A program made the position numbers and the translations under genes. 64,000 nucleotides of DNA from QPIN01 sp965224575. GTDB taxonomy: Bacteria; Pseudomonadota; Gammaproteobacteria; Methylococcales; Methylomonadaceae. This document shows, piece by piece, positions 34,952 to 43,766 of the stretch. Every line of letters starts with the position of its first letter. The stretch's first letter is position 1. Where the stretch lies: contig CBDCZQ010000006.1 of the NCBI GenBank assembly GCA_965224575.1, positions 2,790,001-2,854,000 of the forward strand, read 5' to 3'. A model generated the notes under the pieces. It had not been told where the DNA came from, made no database searches, and saw nothing but the letters and a program-made list of their open reading frames with translations.

Positions 34952-36958
34952 GTGAAGAAACAATTTAGGATTCAAAGCAGTTATCAACCAGCAGGTGATC
35001 AACCAGAGGCAATAAAACAATTAATTGAAGGGTTAAATGATGGGGAATTCCATCAAACTTTATTAGGTGTTACTGGGTCTGGTAAAACCTTTACCATTGC
35101 AAATGTTATTATGGAAACACAACGTCCTGCAATGATTATGGCGCCTAATAAAACTTTGGCCGCTCAGTTATATGGAGAGATGAAAGAGTTTTTTCCTGAT
35201 AACAGCGTAGAGTACTTTGTTTCTTATTATGATTATTATCAGCCAGAAGCTTATGTGCCAGCTTCAGATACGTTTATTGACAAGGATGCATCTTTAAACG
35301 AACATATTGAACAGATGCGTTTATCTGCAACTAAAGCGCTATTAGAACGTAAAGATACTATTGTAGTTGCAACCGTTTCTGCAATTTATGGTTTGGGTGA
35401 ACCAGAATCCTATTTTGAAATGGTTTTGCATCTTGTTCGTGGAGATATGATAAATCAACGTGATTTGTTGCGACGATTAGCTGAAATGCAATATACCCGT
35501 AATGATATTGATTTAAAGCGAGCAACTTATCGTGTTCGAGGTGATGTGATCGATGTTTTTCCTGCTGAATCAGATGAAGAAGCTTTGCGGATAGAATTAT
35601 TTGATGATGAAATTGAGCGATTATCAGTATTTGACCCATTAACGGGAGAAATAAAACAGCGTTTGGCTCGCTATACAATTTATCCTAAAACTCATTATGT
35701 AACCCCCAGAGAAAAGCTGTTAGCGGCAATTGAAGATATAAAAGTAGAATTAGTTGAAAGACTGGATCAATTAAGATCAAATCATAAACTAGTAGAGGCT
35801 CAGCGACTAGAGCAAAGAACTTTGTTTGATTTGGAAATGATTAGGGAGGTTGGTTATTGTTCCGGGATAGAAAATTATTCACGATACTTGTCAGGTAGGG
35901 ACCAAGGTGAATCTCCTCCTACCATGTTTGATTATTTACCTGATGATGCATTACTTATTATTGACGAAAGTCACGTGAGTATTCCGCAAATTGGTGCAAT
36001 GTATAAAGGTGATAGATCCAGAAAAGAAACATTGGTTGAATACGGATTTAGACTGCCTTCCGCTCTGGATAATAGACCCTTAAGGTTTGATGAATTTGAA
36101 GCAAAATCAGCACAAAGAATTTATGTCTCAGCAACTCCAGGAAAATACGAAAAAGAAAATGTCACCTCTTTTATAGAACAGGTAGTCCGACCTACGGGAC
36201 TTTTAGACCCTGTAATAGAAGTGCGTCCGGCAACAACACAAGTAGATGATTTACTATCAGAAATAAACAAGCGAGCTAAATTAAAAGAACGAGTGTTAGT
36301 CACGACTTTAACAAAAAGAATGTCAGAAGACTTAACTGATTATTTGATGGAACATGATGTTAAAGTCCGGTATTTGCATTCCGATATTGATACGGTAGAA
36401 AGAGTCGAAATTATTCGCGATTTAAGATTAGGGCAATTTGATGTGTTGGTTGGTATTAACTTATTACGCGAGGGCTTAGACATTCCTGAAGTCTCTTTAG
36501 TGGCAATATTAGATGCAGATAAAGAAGGTTTTTTGCGTTCAGTTGTTTCTTTAGTACAAACCATTGGTAGAGCAGCTAGAAATATAAATGGTATGGCTAT
36601 ACTTTATGGTGATAGAGTCACTAAATCTATGCGTCAGGCAATTGATGAAACCGAGCGACGAAGGGAAAAACAGAATGCTTTTAATATAGAAAAAGGAATT
36701 AAACCTAAATCTATTTATAAATCAGTAGCTGATATTATGGAGCTAGAGATTCCAGGCTCAGGGCTATCCCTTGGAAATATTAAAACTAAAGTGGCAGAGT
36801 CCGTAGCAGAATACAAAGTATTAACACCAAAACAAGCGGCTAAAAAACTTAAGCAGTTAGAAGATAAAATGTATAAACATGCTAAAGATTTAGATTTTGA
36901 ATCTGCTGCAATTGTTAGGGATGAAATAAAGTTATTTCAGGCACAAATGATGATTTAA
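34952..36958 (+). CDS. uvrB: UvrABC excinuclease subunit B
   Basis: DNA-damage-loading subunit of nucleotide excision repair. Motif I LGVTGSGKTFT lies near residue 40, the beta-hairpin YYDYYQPEAYVP near 95, motif II LLIIDESHVS near 340, and motifs V-VI (GINLLREGLDIPEVSL, QTIGRAARN) near 510-545; the C-terminal UvrC-interacting UVR domain (LEDKMYKHAKDLDFESAAIVRDE) ends the protein. The GTG at 34952 gives MKKQFRIQSSYQPAGDQ, the normal UvrB start and 668 residues (E. coli 673). The longer frame from ATG 34883 adds 23 residues partly encoded by a repeat remnant. No LexA box of the CTGT-N8-ACAG type is seen upstream. Confidence 0.92.
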   Translation: MKKQFRIQSSYQPAGDQPEAIKQLIEGLNDGEFHQTLLGVTGSGKTFTIANVIMETQRPAMIMAPNKTLAAQLYGEMKEFFPDNSVEYFVSYYDYYQPEAYVPASDTFIDKDASLNEHIEQMRLSATKALLERKDTIVVATVSAIYGLGEPESYFEMVLHLVRGDMINQRDLLRRLAEMQYTRNDIDLKRATYRVRGDVIDVFPAESDEEALRIELFDDEIERLSVFDPLTGEIKQRLARYTIYPKTHYVTPREKLLAAIEDIKVELVERLDQLRSNHKLVEAQRLEQRTLFDLEMIREVGYCSGIENYSRYLSGRDQGESPPTMFDYLPDDALLIIDESHVSIPQIGAMYKGDRSRKETLVEYGFRLPSALDNRPLRFDEFEAKSAQRIYVSATPGKYEKENVTSFIEQVVRPTGLLDPVIEVRPATTQVDDLLSEINKRAKLKERVLVTTLTKRMSEDLTDYLMEHDVKVRYLHSDIDTVERVEIIRDLRLGQFDVLVGINLLREGLDIPEVSLVAILDADKEGFLRSVVSLVQTIGRAARNINGMAILYGDRVTKSMRQAIDETERRREKQNAFNIEKGIKPKSIYKSVADIMELEIPGSGLSLGNIKTKVAESVAEYKVLTPKQAAKKLKQLEDKMYKHAKDLDFESAAIVRDEIKLFQAQMMI

Positions 36959-36984
36959 ATTGATTGTTTAAATCCTCTCGTTCC

Positions 36985-37488
36985 TTAGCCATAGAGCCGT
37001 TCTGTTTTCCATGACTTATATCTATCTGGTGAGAATTTTTCCACTATTCCTTTTTCTTCGTACATTTCGTATTCTTTTCGAAATAAAACGGCTGTTCTAA
37101 AGGCGTGGAATTCTTCATCAGAGCTAACGCTATCGGCTCGTCCAACATGAAAAGTTTTTGTATGCCCATTGCCATCTTTGCGCCAATGGCAACTATAAAC
37201 CATATAATGGACACCGTTTCTTTTATCAAATTGAACCGACTTTGATACTCCTAAAACACCAGTTGATTTTTTATGTGTCGGGATTGTTCCATAGCGATAT
37301 TTGTTACTTTCTTGAAACATGGTAAGCATCTGGTCTCGCCAACTAATCGCAGCTTTTAAAGATTTACTCTTACTACCCCACATATTATGAGAAAAATAGC
37401 GGCTATATTCTTTTCTATCTCTTACTATCCTGACTTGAAACCCTTTATTATCAGGCTCAGTTATTTGTTTATGTTTTGTTGCTGACAT
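36985..37488 (-). CDS. AP2/ERF-like domain protein
   Basis: A 167-residue basic protein whose two halves (about residues 15-60 and 72-140) each look like an AP2/ERF-type DNA-binding fold: a three-strand beginning (FQVRIVRDRKEYSRYFSH; HYMVYSCHWRKDGNGHTKTFHV) followed by a helix with aligned A and aromatic residues (KSLKAAISWRDQM; EFHAFRTAVLFRKEYEMY). GVLGVSKSV between them matches the G-V-x-x-xx opening of AP2 domains. Such proteins are often found with homing nucleases or integrases, but here it stands alone between uvrB and a tRNA. Function unknown. Confidence 0.6.
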   Translation of the reverse strand: MSATKHKQITEPDNKGFQVRIVRDRKEYSRYFSHNMWGSKSKSLKAAISWRDQMLTMFQESNKYRYGTIPTHKKSTGVLGVSKSVQFDKRNGVHYMVYSCHWRKDGNGHTKTFHVGRADSVSSDEEFHAFRTAVLFRKEYEMYEEKGIVEKFSPDRYKSWKTERLYG

Positions 37489-37627
37489 GATTTTAATTAT
37501 ATTTATTATTATTTTTGAGTGCTTTGGTTAAAACTATTGGGAAATAGGATGCAAGGTAACTTTATCAAAAAGAAGATGATCTTGAAAAGAACCATTAGAT
37601 TTTTGCTTAAATAAAAAAATAAGCAAT

Positions 37628-37663
37628 AAAAAAGCCTGTAACGTAACCGGTACAGGCTTTTAA
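37628..37663 (-). terminator. Terminator after tRNA-Thr
   Basis: AAGCCTGTA and TACAGGCTT form a 9-base stem; on the minus strand it is followed by TTTTTATT. It starts 10 bases after the tRNA 3' end. Confidence 0.8.
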
Positions 37664-37668
37664 ATATA

Positions 37669-37744
37669 TGGAGCTGATGATAGGAGTCGAACCTACGACC
37701 GGTTGATTACAAATCAACTGCTCTACCAACTGAGCTACATCAGC
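37669..37744 (-). tRNA. tRNA-Thr (anticodon TGT)
   Basis: The complement folds as a 76-base tRNA: acceptor GCTGATG with CATCAGC, D arm TAGCTCAGTTGGTAGAGC, anticodon arm TTGAT-TTGTAAT-CAA with anticodon TGT, T arm ending GGTTCGACTCC, and an encoded CCA. The discriminator base is T, unlike the A usual in E. coli threonine tRNAs. Confidence 0.92.
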
Positions 37745-37774
37745 AATGTCGATCAGAGTATTATACAAATATAT

Positions 37775-39928
37775 TTAAGCCTGTCTAGTGCTATTTTTAA
37801 ATCGTTTACTTGTCTTGTTCTTTCCTTTATTAGAATTAATGTTAGTAGTAAATTTTGTTTTAAATTTTAATGATTTACTTTGTTTAGTGATTGTTCCTAC
37901 ATTATTAGGTTGGAATGAAGGAATTAAGTGTTTTTTACCATTCCCGATTAAGTCCGATCGGCCCATTTTTTTTAAAGCATCACGTAAAATCGGCCAGTTT
38001 TTAGGATCATGATATCGTAAAAAAGCTTTATGTAAACGGCGTTGTTTAATGCTTTTTGGAATAGCCATATCATCAGCTTTACGGCTTACCTTGCGTAGAG
38101 TATCTTTACCCGAATGATACATTGCAGTAGAAATTGACATGGGGGAGGGTAGGTAGGCTTGTACTTGATCCGCTCTAAAACCATTACTTTTTAGCCATAT
38201 GGCTAGATTAAGCATATCAATGTCTTTAGTGCCCGGGTGAGCTGCAATAAAATAAGGAATTAAATATTGTTCTTTACCTGCTTCTTTTGAATATTTATCA
38301 AACATTTGCTTGAAGCGGTCATAAGTTCCCATTCCTGGTTTCATCATTTTTGACAAAGGGCCATTTTCAGTATGTTCGGGTGCTATTTTTAAGTACCCTC
38401 CTACATGGTGAGTCACTAATTCTTTGACATATTCTGGCGATTCGACAGCTAGGTCATAACGTAAACCGGAGGCGATAAATATTTTCTTTATACCAGGTAT
38501 TGCTCTAGCCCTTCGATATAGCTTAATTAATGAAGTGTGATTAGTGTCTAAGTTGTCGCATATTCCAGGGTAGACGCAAGAAGGTAATCTACAGGCTTCT
38601 TCTATTTTTTTATCTTTACAGGCTAGACGATACATATTGGCCGTTGGCCCCCCTAAATCAGAAATATGTCCGGTAAAATTAGGGGATGTATCACGAATTG
38701 CTTCAACTTCTTTGATAATTGAATCTTCTGAGCGACTTTGGATAATTCGGCCTTCATGTTCGGTAATAGAACAGAAAGTACAGCCACCAAAACAGCCTCG
38801 CATAATATTAATTGAGTGCTGGATCATTTCAAATGCCGGAATGTTAGCAGCACCGTATTGTGTATGAGGTAGTCGAGAATAGGGCTGGTCAAAGACTCCA
38901 TCCATTTCCTTCGTAGTTAAAGGTATAGGCGGAGGGTTAATCCATATCTGACGTGAGCCATGGCGCTGAATAAGAGGCCTGGCATTACCCGGATTAGTTT
39001 CCCCATGCATTACTCTTGAAGCATGAGCATAAAGAATAGGGTCATCTTTGACTTTTTCATAATCTGGAATTCGAATCACTGTTTTAGAGCGTTGAGTATT
39101 AGGGATTCGTCTTGTAAATTGAATGACTTTTTCCGTATTCGAAGTTGAAGGTTTTTTATCACAAGCTGGCTCGGCTTGATAAGGATCAATGGGGGGATTA
39201 ATAATGCCTGGGGTATCAATCGCTGTGGAATCTTTTTCAGTCCAATCTAAAGGGATTTGTTTAACAAAATGAACTGTACCGCGAATGCCTTTTATCTCAG
39301 TAATAGCTTCTTTAGTTGCTAAGCGATGTGCAATCTCAACAATTTGTCTTTCAGCATTACCATAAACCAGTATATCGGCTTTAGAATCCATCAATACAGA
39401 TTTGCGGACTTTATCTGACCAGTAATCATAATGAGCAATACGGCGTAAGCTTGCTTCTATTCCGCCAATGATAATAGGAACCTTTTTATAAGCTTCTCGA
39501 CAACGATGTGAATAAACATTAACTGCTCGATCAGGGCGTTTTCCTCCTTCACCATTAGCTGTATACGCATCGTTAGATCGAATTTTTTTGTCAGAAGTGT
39601 AGCGGTTGACCATGGAGTCCATATTGCCACCAGTAACGCCAAAAAACAAATTAGGTCGTCCTAGTTTTCTAAAGTCTTCTACATTAGTCCAATCAGGTTG
39701 GGAGATAATACCAACTCTAAAGCCTTGTACTTCTAAAACACGACCTATCACAGCCATACCAAAACTTGGGTGATCAATATAAGCATCCCCAGTCACCAAA
39801 ATAATATCGCATGAATCCCAATTGAGCGTATCCATTTCAGCCATGCTCATGGGTAATTCATAGGCTATTCCAAAACGGTGAGCCCAGTGCTTTTTATAGC
39901 CAAATAGGTTGGGTGCAGTTTGAGTCAT
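37775..39928 (-). CDS. YgiQ family radical SAM protein
   Basis: A 717-residue protein of the YgiQ group. The N-terminal domain (about 1-300) has the family pattern DIILVTGDAYIDHPSFGMAVIGR and GGIEASLRRIAHYDYW; the radical SAM cluster motif is CFGGCTFCSI (CX3CX2C) near residue 380; LKIAPEHTENGPLSKMMKPG and the PSPMSISTAMYH segment follow. The C-terminal 40 residues are Lys-rich. Reaction unknown in the family. Its ATG overlaps the stop of the upstream gene by four bases, so they form a coupled pair. Its 3' end is 30 bases from tRNA-Thr. Confidence 0.9.
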   Translation of the reverse strand: MTQTAPNLFGYKKHWAHRFGIAYELPMSMAEMDTLNWDSCDIILVTGDAYIDHPSFGMAVIGRVLEVQGFRVGIISQPDWTNVEDFRKLGRPNLFFGVTGGNMDSMVNRYTSDKKIRSNDAYTANGEGGKRPDRAVNVYSHRCREAYKKVPIIIGGIEASLRRIAHYDYWSDKVRKSVLMDSKADILVYGNAERQIVEIAHRLATKEAITEIKGIRGTVHFVKQIPLDWTEKDSTAIDTPGIINPPIDPYQAEPACDKKPSTSNTEKVIQFTRRIPNTQRSKTVIRIPDYEKVKDDPILYAHASRVMHGETNPGNARPLIQRHGSRQIWINPPPIPLTTKEMDGVFDQPYSRLPHTQYGAANIPAFEMIQHSINIMRGCFGGCTFCSITEHEGRIIQSRSEDSIIKEVEAIRDTSPNFTGHISDLGGPTANMYRLACKDKKIEEACRLPSCVYPGICDNLDTNHTSLIKLYRRARAIPGIKKIFIASGLRYDLAVESPEYVKELVTHHVGGYLKIAPEHTENGPLSKMMKPGMGTYDRFKQMFDKYSKEAGKEQYLIPYFIAAHPGTKDIDMLNLAIWLKSNGFRADQVQAYLPSPMSISTAMYHSGKDTLRKVSRKADDMAIPKSIKQRRLHKAFLRYHDPKNWPILRDALKKMGRSDLIGNGKKHLIPSFQPNNVGTITKQSKSLKFKTKFTTNINSNKGKNKTSKRFKNSTRQA

Positions 39929-40752
39929 GGGCTGATAACTTTCAATAAGGAATTGTTATTTCTTTTAAGATCTCTTACAAAAATCGGAAAATCAATTTGA
40001 TAGTGCTGCTCCAGATGTTTTGCTTTTTCTCTAAGTTGTTTTATTGTATATTTTGGTGCATTTTCTCTAAAAGCAAAACCAATAATATTACCGCGTTTTC
40101 GCACCGGTAAAAAGAGTATTTTCCATTCAAAAATACGTCCCATATTCCATGCAACCTCTTTAAAAAGGTCTTTATTGGTTCCCCATAAGTTAATTGCTAA
40201 AAGGCCATCATCTTTTAAAAGTGTTCTGCAATTATCGAAAAATTTTTCACTGCTGACTTCAAGTGCCATGCCTTCGTGGTCGTATGCATCTATTACCATA
40301 ATGTCATGTTTTTCTTCTAACTTTTTGCTTTGTTGAGAGACATATTCACCACCGCAGCCTATTTTAACTTTAAGACGATGATCAAATGGAAGATCAAAGT
40401 GACTATATGCAACTTTAAGTACGCTAGAACGATATTCTACGACTTTTATCTTGCATTGTGAAAATTGGTGCAATAAATATTTAGCAATAGCACCGCCGCC
40501 TAAGCCTATCATTAATATATCTTCAGGAGAGTCATTAAACAATAAAAGACCCATCATCGCTTTCGCATAGAGAGAATGTAATTGTTCTGGTTCATCTAAG
40601 ATCATGGTACTTTGTCTTGAGGATGAGCCGAAATGTAAGGCTCGAATCCCTTTAGTGTCAACAATTTCAATGATGCCTTCATCATCATGAATTTGATGAA
40701 TTAGCAAACCGTCATATTTGTACATTAACGTTAGAATAATATTAAAAATCAT
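39925..40752 (-). CDS. Spermidine synthase-like methyltransferase-fold protein
   Basis: Polyamine-synthase-fold protein of about 275 residues without a membrane domain. The nucleotide-binding segment is ILMIGLGGGAIAKYLLHQF, with VVEYRSSVLKVAYSHF after it and DIMVIDAYDHEG in place of the DxxD catalytic pair of true spermidine synthases. The frame can be read back to 40992, but the added N-terminus is encoded by a repeat element and looks unrelated. I chose ATG 40752, which has AGAGAAAA upstream; ATG 40725 (MYKYDGLLIHQIHDDEG) is also possible. The enzymatic role is unclear. It is coupled to the ygiQ-like gene by an ATGA overlap. Confidence 0.7.
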   Translation of the reverse strand: MIFNIILTLMYKYDGLLIHQIHDDEGIIEIVDTKGIRALHFGSSSRQSTMILDEPEQLHSLYAKAMMGLLLFNDSPEDILMIGLGGGAIAKYLLHQFSQCKIKVVEYRSSVLKVAYSHFDLPFDHRLKVKIGCGGEYVSQQSKKLEEKHDIMVIDAYDHEGMALEVSSEKFFDNCRTLLKDDGLLAINLWGTNKDLFKEVAWNMGRIFEWKILFLPVRKRGNIIGFAFRENAPKYTIKQLREKAKHLEQHYQIDFPIFVRDLKRNNNSLLKVISP

Positions 40753-40894
40753 TCTATTTTCTCTTAAAAGCTGTGTTATGTCATGGATAATATAAGTTTT
40801 AATGAGAAAATAAAGGGTGTAGATTAAGCAGGCATACTTCGCATGATGAGTAATGCAAAATATGTTAACAAGGGAAAACGGTTTGTGAGGTAGT

Positions 40895-41058
40895 TTAAGG
40901 AACCTCTGATCAAGTCCAATTATTTTCAGCTTGCTAAAACTGCCGATATTTTTCACGAAGATCGATGCAATAGAGTGACTATTACGTCTCACTTCGTGAA
41001 AAATAGCGACAGTTTTTTCTGCGCTAAATTCTAATCGACTTAATCAGAGGTTCCTTAA
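40895..41058. repeat. Nested-hairpin repeat, copy 4
   Basis: Outer arms TTAAGGAACCTCTGATCAAG and its complement near 41030-41058 pair almost perfectly. AGCTTG precedes and TTCTGCGC follows the inner stem (AAAACTGCCGATATTTTTCA with TGAAAAATAGCGACAGTTTT). The centre GCAATAGAGTGACTATTACG is a small hairpin, inverted relative to that of the copy at 29501. Confidence 0.8.
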
Positions 41059-41084
41059 CTGTAGCTCTGGATTAAAACAAACAA

Positions 41085-41124
41085 CCCACCTATCTACACA
41101 TTAAAAATGCGACAAATAGGTGGG
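41085..41124 (-). terminator. Terminator of the parvulin operon
   Basis: CCCACCTAT and ATAGGTGGG form a perfect 9-base stem with a 22-base loop; on the minus strand TTGTTTGTTTT follows. It lies directly downstream of the stop at 41132. Confidence 0.75.
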
Positions 41125-41131
41125 AGATATT

Positions 41132-42190
41132 TTATTTTGCGATTGCTTCAGTTGCTTTTTCTTTAACAACGTCTACTGCTTGATTAGCTTTTTCTTTTAC
41201 AACTTCAGTTGCTTGAACGGCTTTCTCTGAAATAGCATTACCTGTTTCAGCTCCGGCGGATTTTGCTTGTTCAGCCGCAGTCGCTTGAGAGTTAGCTTCT
41301 ACCGCTTGTCCTGCTTCTTTATTTTGTGAAATAGGCGCTGGAGCTGCTGGAGCTTCATCTTTTGGTGACAACACTTCAACTTGAGCTTGACTACGTAAAG
41401 TTGTTAAAAAAGTTTGAACTTTTTGACGTTGAAGCATAGGACGAATTTGCTCTTTAACGCTATCAAATGATGGTGGTGTTTGAGATCTTGAACCCTTTCT
41501 TAAAATAACGTGATAACCAAACTGAGTTTTTACTGGCTCAGTGGTGAATTTATTATCTTCTAGGGCAATCACTGCTTCAGAAAATGGAGGAACCATTTGA
41601 CCCGAAGCAAACCAGCCTAAATCACCACCTTTTGGTCCAGAAGGGCCGGTAGATTTCTTTTTGGCTAACTCTGCAAAGTCAGCACCATTTGTTAAGTCTG
41701 CAATTATTGCCTTCGCTTCTTCTTCTGTTTTTACAAGAATATGACTAGCCTGATATTCATCGCCTGCTTTAGTGATATTTTTATCATATTCAGCCTGTAA
41801 TTCAGCGTCAGTTAGCGGGTTTGATTTTATATAGTTTTGAATTGCTGCTTGTTGTAATAAAGACTGTTTAACTGTTGCAAGCTGTTCGTTATACTCAGGG
41901 GTTTGGTCAAGTTTTTTCTGAGTTGCATCTTGAATTAACAGCTCTCTTTGAATTAATTCATCAATTAATTTTTCTTTTGGAAAAGATTTTCCTTGGCTAC
42001 GTTGAGCCAGCTCTTTTTCTAACGATTCCAATGAGGTTTTACTGATATATGCTCCATTGACTGATGCGATAGCATTTTCTTTTGATACAACGGGTGTTGC
42101 AGAGCCGTTTCCAGGCGTAGATACTTTTTCATTGCAAGCTGTCAGTAGTGTAGAGCTTGCTATGATTAGAGAAATGAGAGTTTTGTTCAT
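41132..42190 (-). CDS. Peptidyl-prolyl isomerase, parvulin type, lipoprotein
   Basis: Periplasmic or outer-membrane-facing lipoprotein of 352 residues. A lipobox LLTAC gives Cys-19. An N-terminal chaperone helix region of the SurA/PrsA type (NGAYISKTSLESLEKELAQ, LIDELIQRELLIQDA) precedes a rotamase domain at about 145-240 (YQASHILVKTEEEAKAII, KSTGPSGPKGGDLGWFASGQMVPPF, TQFGYHVILRKG). The C-terminal 100 residues are Ala-rich and end with two degenerate repeats of about 11 residues (VVKEKANQAVD, VVKEKATEAIA). It closes the yciB-yciI-bolA-ppi run, 10 bases after bolA. Confidence 0.9.
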   Translation of the reverse strand: MNKTLISLIIASSTLLTACNEKVSTPGNGSATPVVSKENAIASVNGAYISKTSLESLEKELAQRSQGKSFPKEKLIDELIQRELLIQDATQKKLDQTPEYNEQLATVKQSLLQQAAIQNYIKSNPLTDAELQAEYDKNITKAGDEYQASHILVKTEEEAKAIIADLTNGADFAELAKKKSTGPSGPKGGDLGWFASGQMVPPFSEAVIALEDNKFTTEPVKTQFGYHVILRKGSRSQTPPSFDSVKEQIRPMLQRQKVQTFLTTLRSQAQVEVLSPKDEAPAAPAPISQNKEAGQAVEANSQATAAEQAKSAGAETGNAISEKAVQATEVVKEKANQAVDVVKEKATEAIAK

Positions 42191-42200
42191 TGCTTGATCC

Positions 42201-42467
42201 TTAAATGTTTTCAGATGGAGTTAATGCATTAATTCCTAATGCGTGAATTTCACTTTTCATCATATCACCGAGTGCTTGATAAATTAGTTGATGTCTTTGA
42301 ACTAAGGTTTTGTCGTTAAATGCCTCTGCAACAATTGTAACGTTAAAGTATCCGCCACCTTTTCTTGCACCAGCATGTCCAGCATGAGCTGCGCTATCAT
42401 CAATTATTTCAATTGACTCTGGGTTAATTGCTTGATTAAGTTTTTGTTTAATGAGTTCTGCTGTCAT
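42201..42467 (-). CDS. bolA: BolA family protein
   Basis: An 88-residue BolA-fold protein. The family pattern is complete: IKQKLNQAINPESIEIIDDSAAHAGH, FNVTIVAEAF, LVQRHQLIYQALGDMM and HALGINALTP with the conserved metal- or glutaredoxin-binding His. The H-A-G-H after the first strand and the C-terminal His are the expected Fe-S/Grx contact residues. The ATG overlaps the stop of the yciI-like gene by four bases. BolA proteins usually act with monothiol glutaredoxins in iron-sulfur handling. Confidence 0.92.
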   Translation of the reverse strand: MTAELIKQKLNQAINPESIEIIDDSAAHAGHAGARKGGGYFNVTIVAEAFNDKTLVQRHQLIYQALGDMMKSEIHALGINALTPSENI

Positions 42468-42766
42468 TTCGGATATATTTGTTTAAAGGGTTTTACTACA
42501 ACATGTTTATAAACGCCAGCCGTAACATAGGGGTCGTCATCTGCCCAGCTTTTTGCTTCTTGTAAATCAGAAAATTCAGCAATAATCAAACTTCCGGTAA
42601 ATCCTGCCTCACCGGGTGTATCACTATCAATAGCTGGATGGGGGCCTGCTAATACAAGGCGGCCTTTATCTTGTAGATTGTCTAGTCTTTTTAAATGTGC
42701 CGGACGTGCTGATTTTCTTTTTTCAAGACTATCATTAACATCCTCACTAAGAATTGCATATAACAC
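42464..42766 (-). CDS. yciI: YciI family protein
   Basis: A 100-residue protein of the YciI/ferredoxin-like fold. It has the family features SARPAHLKRLDNLQDKGRLVLAGPHP with the conserved His and Arg, GSLIIAEFSDLQEAKSW and DDPYVTAGVYKHVVVKPF. Its role is uncertain (a dehydrochlorinase-like fold has been noted in relatives). It lies between yciB (5 bases upstream) and bolA (4-base overlap), an arrangement common in gammaproteobacteria. Confidence 0.92.
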   Translation of the reverse strand: MLYAILSEDVNDSLEKRKSARPAHLKRLDNLQDKGRLVLAGPHPAIDSDTPGEAGFTGSLIIAEFSDLQEAKSWADDDPYVTAGVYKHVVVKPFKQIYPK

Positions 42767-42771
42767 AATAT

Positions 42772-43308
42772 TTATTCCTTTGGTTCAGGGATATGTTTAT
42801 AAATAAAAAGCATTTGTACAAAAATAAAAACAATCATAAGCCCAGGTACACCAAAGGTTTTAAAGGTGACCCAATCATCAGTACTGAAGTTTTTCATCAC
42901 ATAAATATTAATAAAACCAACACTGATGAAGAACGATGCCCAGAATAAATTTAGCCTTTTCCAGATAGCTGGCGGTAATTCTAAACTTGCCCCCATCATA
43001 CGTTCAATAAAGGTTTTTTTGCCAAAAAATTGACTGCCTAGGAACGCAAGTCCAAACAGCCACTCAATAATGGTTAATTTCCATTTTATAAATTGTTCAT
43101 CGCGTAAATATAGAGTTGCACCACCCATTACCACAATAAGTCCTAATGTTATCCACTGCATAGGCTCTACTTTTTTATTTATAATCCAGCTAAGGCCAAC
43201 CTGAATAATGGTGGTTCCTATAATGACGGCAGTTGCTATGTATATATCATAAAATTTATAAGTGATAAAAAATAGTATGACAGGGATGAATTCAAAAAGT
43301 TGCTTCAT
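42772..43308 (-). CDS. yciB: YciB/IspZ inner membrane septation protein
   Basis: Integral membrane protein of 178 residues with about five helices. The start MKQLFEFIPVILFFITYK, the loop WITLGLIVVMGGATLYLRDEQFIKWK and the end WVTFKTFGVPGLMIVFIF are those of YciB (septation protein A). It is thought to influence cell envelope and division. It is the first gene of the yciB-yciI-bolA-ppi run, with 5 bases to yciI. Confidence 0.94.
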   Translation of the reverse strand: MKQLFEFIPVILFFITYKFYDIYIATAVIIGTTIIQVGLSWIINKKVEPMQWITLGLIVVMGGATLYLRDEQFIKWKLTIIEWLFGLAFLGSQFFGKKTFIERMMGASLELPPAIWKRLNLFWASFFISVGFINIYVMKNFSTDDWVTFKTFGVPGLMIVFIFVQMLFIYKHIPEPKE

Positions 43309-43360
43309 GATGCGAATTAATTTTAACTGTTAATTGTTTGATAGATTGATCGTGTGATTT

Positions 43361-43678
43361 TTAGATATAAAAATCAACTCTAGAAACTAGCTCGGAGCGT
43401 TGTTCTTTTAAAGGCTGGATGTTTTCTTGAATGTAGGCGTTTAATGCACGATTCGATTGAGTATTTAATGAACCTGTTTGTCTGTTTTTTATACCTTTAG
43501 AAATAATGTCGATATCAGAAACATTTACAATACCTTTTGCATTAACCATAGATTCTGACTTTGCCGAAACTGGTTTTTTTAAACCGTCTTCATTAGGAGT
43601 AGAGGGTTGGTTTGCATTATTTTTCTTTGCTTCAATCTTTTTTGGGATATAAGCTAAAGAGGAACTATGGATTTCCAT
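43361..43678 (-). CDS. Hypothetical protein, 105 residues
   Basis: A small hydrophilic protein, not recognised. The N-terminal 60 residues are Lys/Asn/Ser-rich and probably disordered. The C-terminal 35 residues (SNRALNAYIQENIQPLKEQRSELVSRVDFYI) form a likely helix of the sort seen in small proteins that wrap flagellar or other factors. No signal peptide or membrane segment. It is divergent from the DUF1244 gene and separate from the yciB operon by 52 bases. Confidence 0.6.
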   Translation of the reverse strand: MEIHSSSLAYIPKKIEAKKNNANQPSTPNEDGLKKPVSAKSESMVNAKGIVNVSDIDIISKGIKNRQTGSLNTQSNRALNAYIQENIQPLKEQRSELVSRVDFYI

Positions 43679-43766
43679 TTTACTTGATTATTGGATAGGT
43701 AACTTACCAATTATACATGAGATTACAAAGGTTTCTGCTAGAATATTGTTTTTTTTGGAGAGAGTG

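Larger units (their letters stand above)
40753..41131. other. Intergenic region with nested-hairpin repeat and terminator
   Basis: The 379 bases hold the presumed promoter of the 39925 gene, the repeat at 40895-41058 and the parvulin terminator. I see no further gene. Confidence 0.6.

Noticed and set aside
40753..40992. N-terminal extension of the spermidine-synthase-like protein to 40992
   Set aside because: The extension is partly encoded by a nested-hairpin repeat, lacks a ribosome binding site and does not resemble the family.
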